Position numbers and translations under genes: made by a program
DNA from: Kibdelosporangium persicum
GTDB taxonomy: Bacteria; Actinomycetota; Actinomycetes; Mycobacteriales; Pseudonocardiaceae
Assembly: GCF_013280595.1 (NCBI RefSeq)
Contig: NZ_JAAATY010000016.1
Location: 62,001-126,000 of the forward strand
Length of the DNA stretch: 64,000 bases
Direction: 5' to 3'
In this document: in pieces, positions 62,228 through 64,000 of the stretch
How the letters are laid out: every line of letters starts with the position of its first letter
Numbering within the stretch: position 1 is the first letter of the stretch
The notes under the pieces: generated by a model
Databases searched by the model: none
What the model was told of the DNA's origin: nothing
The model's input: only the letters and a program-made list of their open reading frames with translations

Positions 62228-64000
62228 TCCTCGAACCCTAGGGTCACGTCGTGGTTCACGTGCTCCCCGTCGCCCAACCGGAGGTGGTCGACGGTCGGCG
62301 CGTAGCCGCTGGCGATGACCGTGTACTCGCCGGGACCGAGGTCCGTGACGCGGTACCTGCCGTTGTCATCGGTCGTGGTCACGCTGACCACGGAACCGCC
62401 CTGGTCGATGACGGTGATCCGTGCCTCGGGCACAGGCACGCCTCGGTGGTTACGAGCGATGCCGCACACCTCCGCGCCGCTGGTCAGCTGAACGTCCTGA
62501 CGGACCTCGCCGACCTCGGGCACGGCCAACGGCACTGCGGCCGGACGGTATCCCTCGGCGTTGACCACCAGCGTGTACGCGCCTGCGCCGACGCTCGTGA
62601 ACCGGTACGAGCCGTCAGACGCGCTGGGATGTGACCCGATGACGTGACCGGCGCGGTCGGTCAGGGTCACGGTCGCGCTCTGCACCGGGCTGCCCGCTCG
62701 GGCTGCCCGGACCACGCCGGCGACCTCGCCGGCGCCGATCAGGGTCAGGTCGACGACGACCGGCTGGGAGTCGAGTTTCAGCGGTGACGCGTGCGGCTGA
62801 TGCCCCGGTGCCGACGCGACGAGCACGTACGCGCCTTGTCCTGGCGCCTGTAACTGGTACCTGCCGAAGGCGTCCGTGTTGCTCCGGGCGACCTGTTGTC
62901 CACTGTGGTCGATCAGGGTCAGGATCGCGCCGCCGACCGCCGTGCCGTCACCGTTCTGGATCAGGCCGTGCACCGGCTGGTGTCCGTTGGCGGAGACCGG
63001 AACGATCTCGGGCTTGACGTGCCTGCCGTGCGCGGGCTCCTCGATCAGCGCCTCGCCGCCCTCGACCATCGCGGCCTGGATGGCGTTGCCGGTGCGCAGC
63101 GGGATCTCCTTGATGAACAGCGAGACGACGAACGCCAGCACCATCACGAACATCCCGACCAGGAACACGATCTGGATCGACTCGGTGAAGCCCTCGAGGA
63201 ACGGCCGGGCCAGCCGCGGGTCGATGTGCTGCAGGAAGGACGAGTCCTGCAACACGTTTCCGACGCCACCGCTCTGCAACCCCTGGATCACCTGGGCGTT
63301 CTGCGGGTTGGACAGCACCGCCGGATCGGTCAGCGCCTGCTGGAACGCGGGCGTCGGCGCGATCCGCTCGAACGCCTCGCGGATCTTGTCGCCGACCGTG
63401 CTGAACATCAGCGAGAGGAAGACCGCGACACCGATCGTGCCGCCCATCTGCCGGAAGAACGTGGCCGACGCGGTCGAGACACCCATGTCCCGTGGTGGTG
63501 CGGCGTTCTGCGCGGCGATCGTCAGCGTCTGCATGGACAGGCCGAGACCGAGGCCGAACACTCCCATGTAGACCATCGGTTGCCACAGTGGACTGTCCAC
63601 TGTGATCGTGTAGAACAGCCCCATCCCGGCGATCAGGAACAGGCTGCCGATCACCGGGAAGATCTTGTAGCGCCCGGTCTTCGCGGTGATCCGGCCGGAC
63701 GTGAACGACGCGACCATGATGCCGATCATCAGCGGCAGCATCAGCAGACCGGCCGACGTCGGCGTCTCACCCTTCACGATCTGCAGGTACTGCGGCACCA
63801 TCGTGATCCCGCCGAACATGCCGATACCGAGGATGACGCCTGCCAGGATCACCATCGAGAACGTGGAGTTGCGGAACAGCCGCAACGGGATCAGCGCGGC
63901 GTCCTTCATCCTCGACTCGGTGAGGACGAACGCGATCAGCCCGACGACACCGACGATGTAGCAGAGGATCGCCCGCTCCGAGGCCCAGCCCCACTCCCGG
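62218..64000 (-). CDS. MFS transporter (DHA2/EmrB-type) with C-terminal beta-sandwich repeats, cut by window edge
   Basis: About 590 codons are visible; the N-terminus is beyond the right edge. The visible membrane part covers late helices of a 14-helix drug exporter (GGITMVPQYLQIVKGETPTS, LGLGLSMQTLTIAAQNAAPP, REMGVSTASATFFRQMGGTIG-like segment). After the last helix (about 63110) an unusual tail of some 290 residues follows: three repeats of a carboxypeptidase-regulatory-like module (AVGGAILTLIDHSGQQVARS, GVVRAARAGSPVQSATVTLT, GIARNHRGVPVPEARITVID). The tail is the odd feature; it may sit on either membrane face. Confidence 0.9.
   Translation of the reverse strand, partial: REWGWASERAILCYIVGVVGLIAFVLTESRMKDAALIPLRLFRNSTFSMVILAGVILGIGMFGGITMVPQYLQIVKGETPTSAGLLMLPLMIGIMVASFTSGRITAKTGRYKIFPVIGSLFLIAGMGLFYTITVDSPLWQPMVYMGVFGLGLGLSMQTLTIAAQNAAPPRDMGVSTASATFFRQMGGTIGVAVFLSLMFSTVGDKIREAFERIAPTPAFQQALTDPAVLSNPQNAQVIQGLQSGGVGNVLQDSSFLQHIDPRLARPFLEGFTESIQIVFLVGMFVMVLAFVVSLFIKEIPLRTGNAIQAAMVEGGEALIEEPAHGRHVKPEIVPVSANGHQPVHGLIQNGDGTAVGGAILTLIDHSGQQVARSNTDAFGRYQLQAPGQGAYVLVASAPGHQPHASPLKLDSQPVVVDLTLIGAGEVAGVVRAARAGSPVQSATVTLTDRAGHVIGSHPSASDGSYRFTSVGAGAYTLVVNAEGYRPAAVPLAVPEVGEVRQDVQLTSGAEVCGIARNHRGVPVPEARITVIDQGGSVVSVTTTDDNGRYRVTDLGPGEYTVIASGYAPTVDHLRLGDGEHVNHDVTLGFEEWK

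Overview
The window is GC-rich DNA from a filamentous-type actinobacterium, most likely of the family Pseudonocardiaceae (Amycolatopsis, Lentzea or Kibdelosporangium-like). This is inferred from the strong G/C bias at third codon positions, many GTG and TTG starts, leaderless-looking promoters, a mycothiol enzyme (Mca), F420/PPOX and DUF5753/DUF397 families, and a gene set that matches the Mycobacterium tuberculosis block Rv1080c to Rv1112 (greA, DUF4307, mca, Rv1083, DUF255, hemolysin III, short-chain prenyl transferase, phoH2, polysaccharide deacetylase, fumC, glpX, DUF4245, xseB, xseA, Rv1109c, ispH, DUF6542, ychF). That conserved core is interrupted by accessory genes and repeats. No tRNA, rRNA, CRISPR array, transposase or phage gene was seen.

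Layout. 0-10 kb: a two-component system cut by the left edge, an ABC exporter operon with a LolA-like secreted protein, a TPP-riboswitch-controlled thiamine ABC transporter, a pterin dehydratase and a secreted M28 peptidase. 10-11.3 kb: a decayed MNT-HEPN module fused to a Uma2 fragment. 11.4-17.3 kb: a secreted multi-domain protein, ychF, an ArsR/SRPBCC pair and an AdaA-AlkA/Ogt alkylation-repair pair. 17.4-19.4 kb: a frameshifted DUF5753 regulator, a DUF397 gene and a damaged small gene. 19-25 kb: sbcCD, a structured repeat array, rmuC. 25-36 kb: the ispH/xseAB/glpX/fumC core plus two L,D-transpeptidase-like genes and a MarR/PPOX pair. 36-43.8 kb: a MocR/EamA divergon, a duplicated secreted protein, two PH-domain membrane proteins and an ATP-dependent DNA ligase. 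43.8-52.5 kb: phoH2, two tandem small secreted proteins, the prenyl transferase, hemolysin III, two NUDIX paralogues and a DUF255 protein. 52.6-58.3 kb: secreted proteins, including a 598-residue protein built almost wholly of 12-residue repeats. 58.6-64 kb: mca, greA, an Lrp regulator and an MFS transporter with added extracytoplasmic-type domains, cut by the right edge.

The most unusual material is: (1) the acidic, Asn-rich 12-residue-repeat secreted protein at 52672-54468, which carries a nearly exact 144-bp internal tandem duplication; (2) a 46-bp hairpin element present six times, which supplies the stop codon of two genes; (3) a second, larger hairpin repeat (three tandem copies upstream of rmuC and one inverted copy 15 kb away) whose arms differ by compensatory changes; (4) a long hairpin between the two L,D-transpeptidase genes that looks like a terminator and also contains the ribosome binding site of the second gene; and (5) the scar where an MNT-HEPN system and a Uma2 gene have collapsed into each other.

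All calls come from reading the sequence. Family assignments rest on recognisable motifs and remembered family features; no database search was run.
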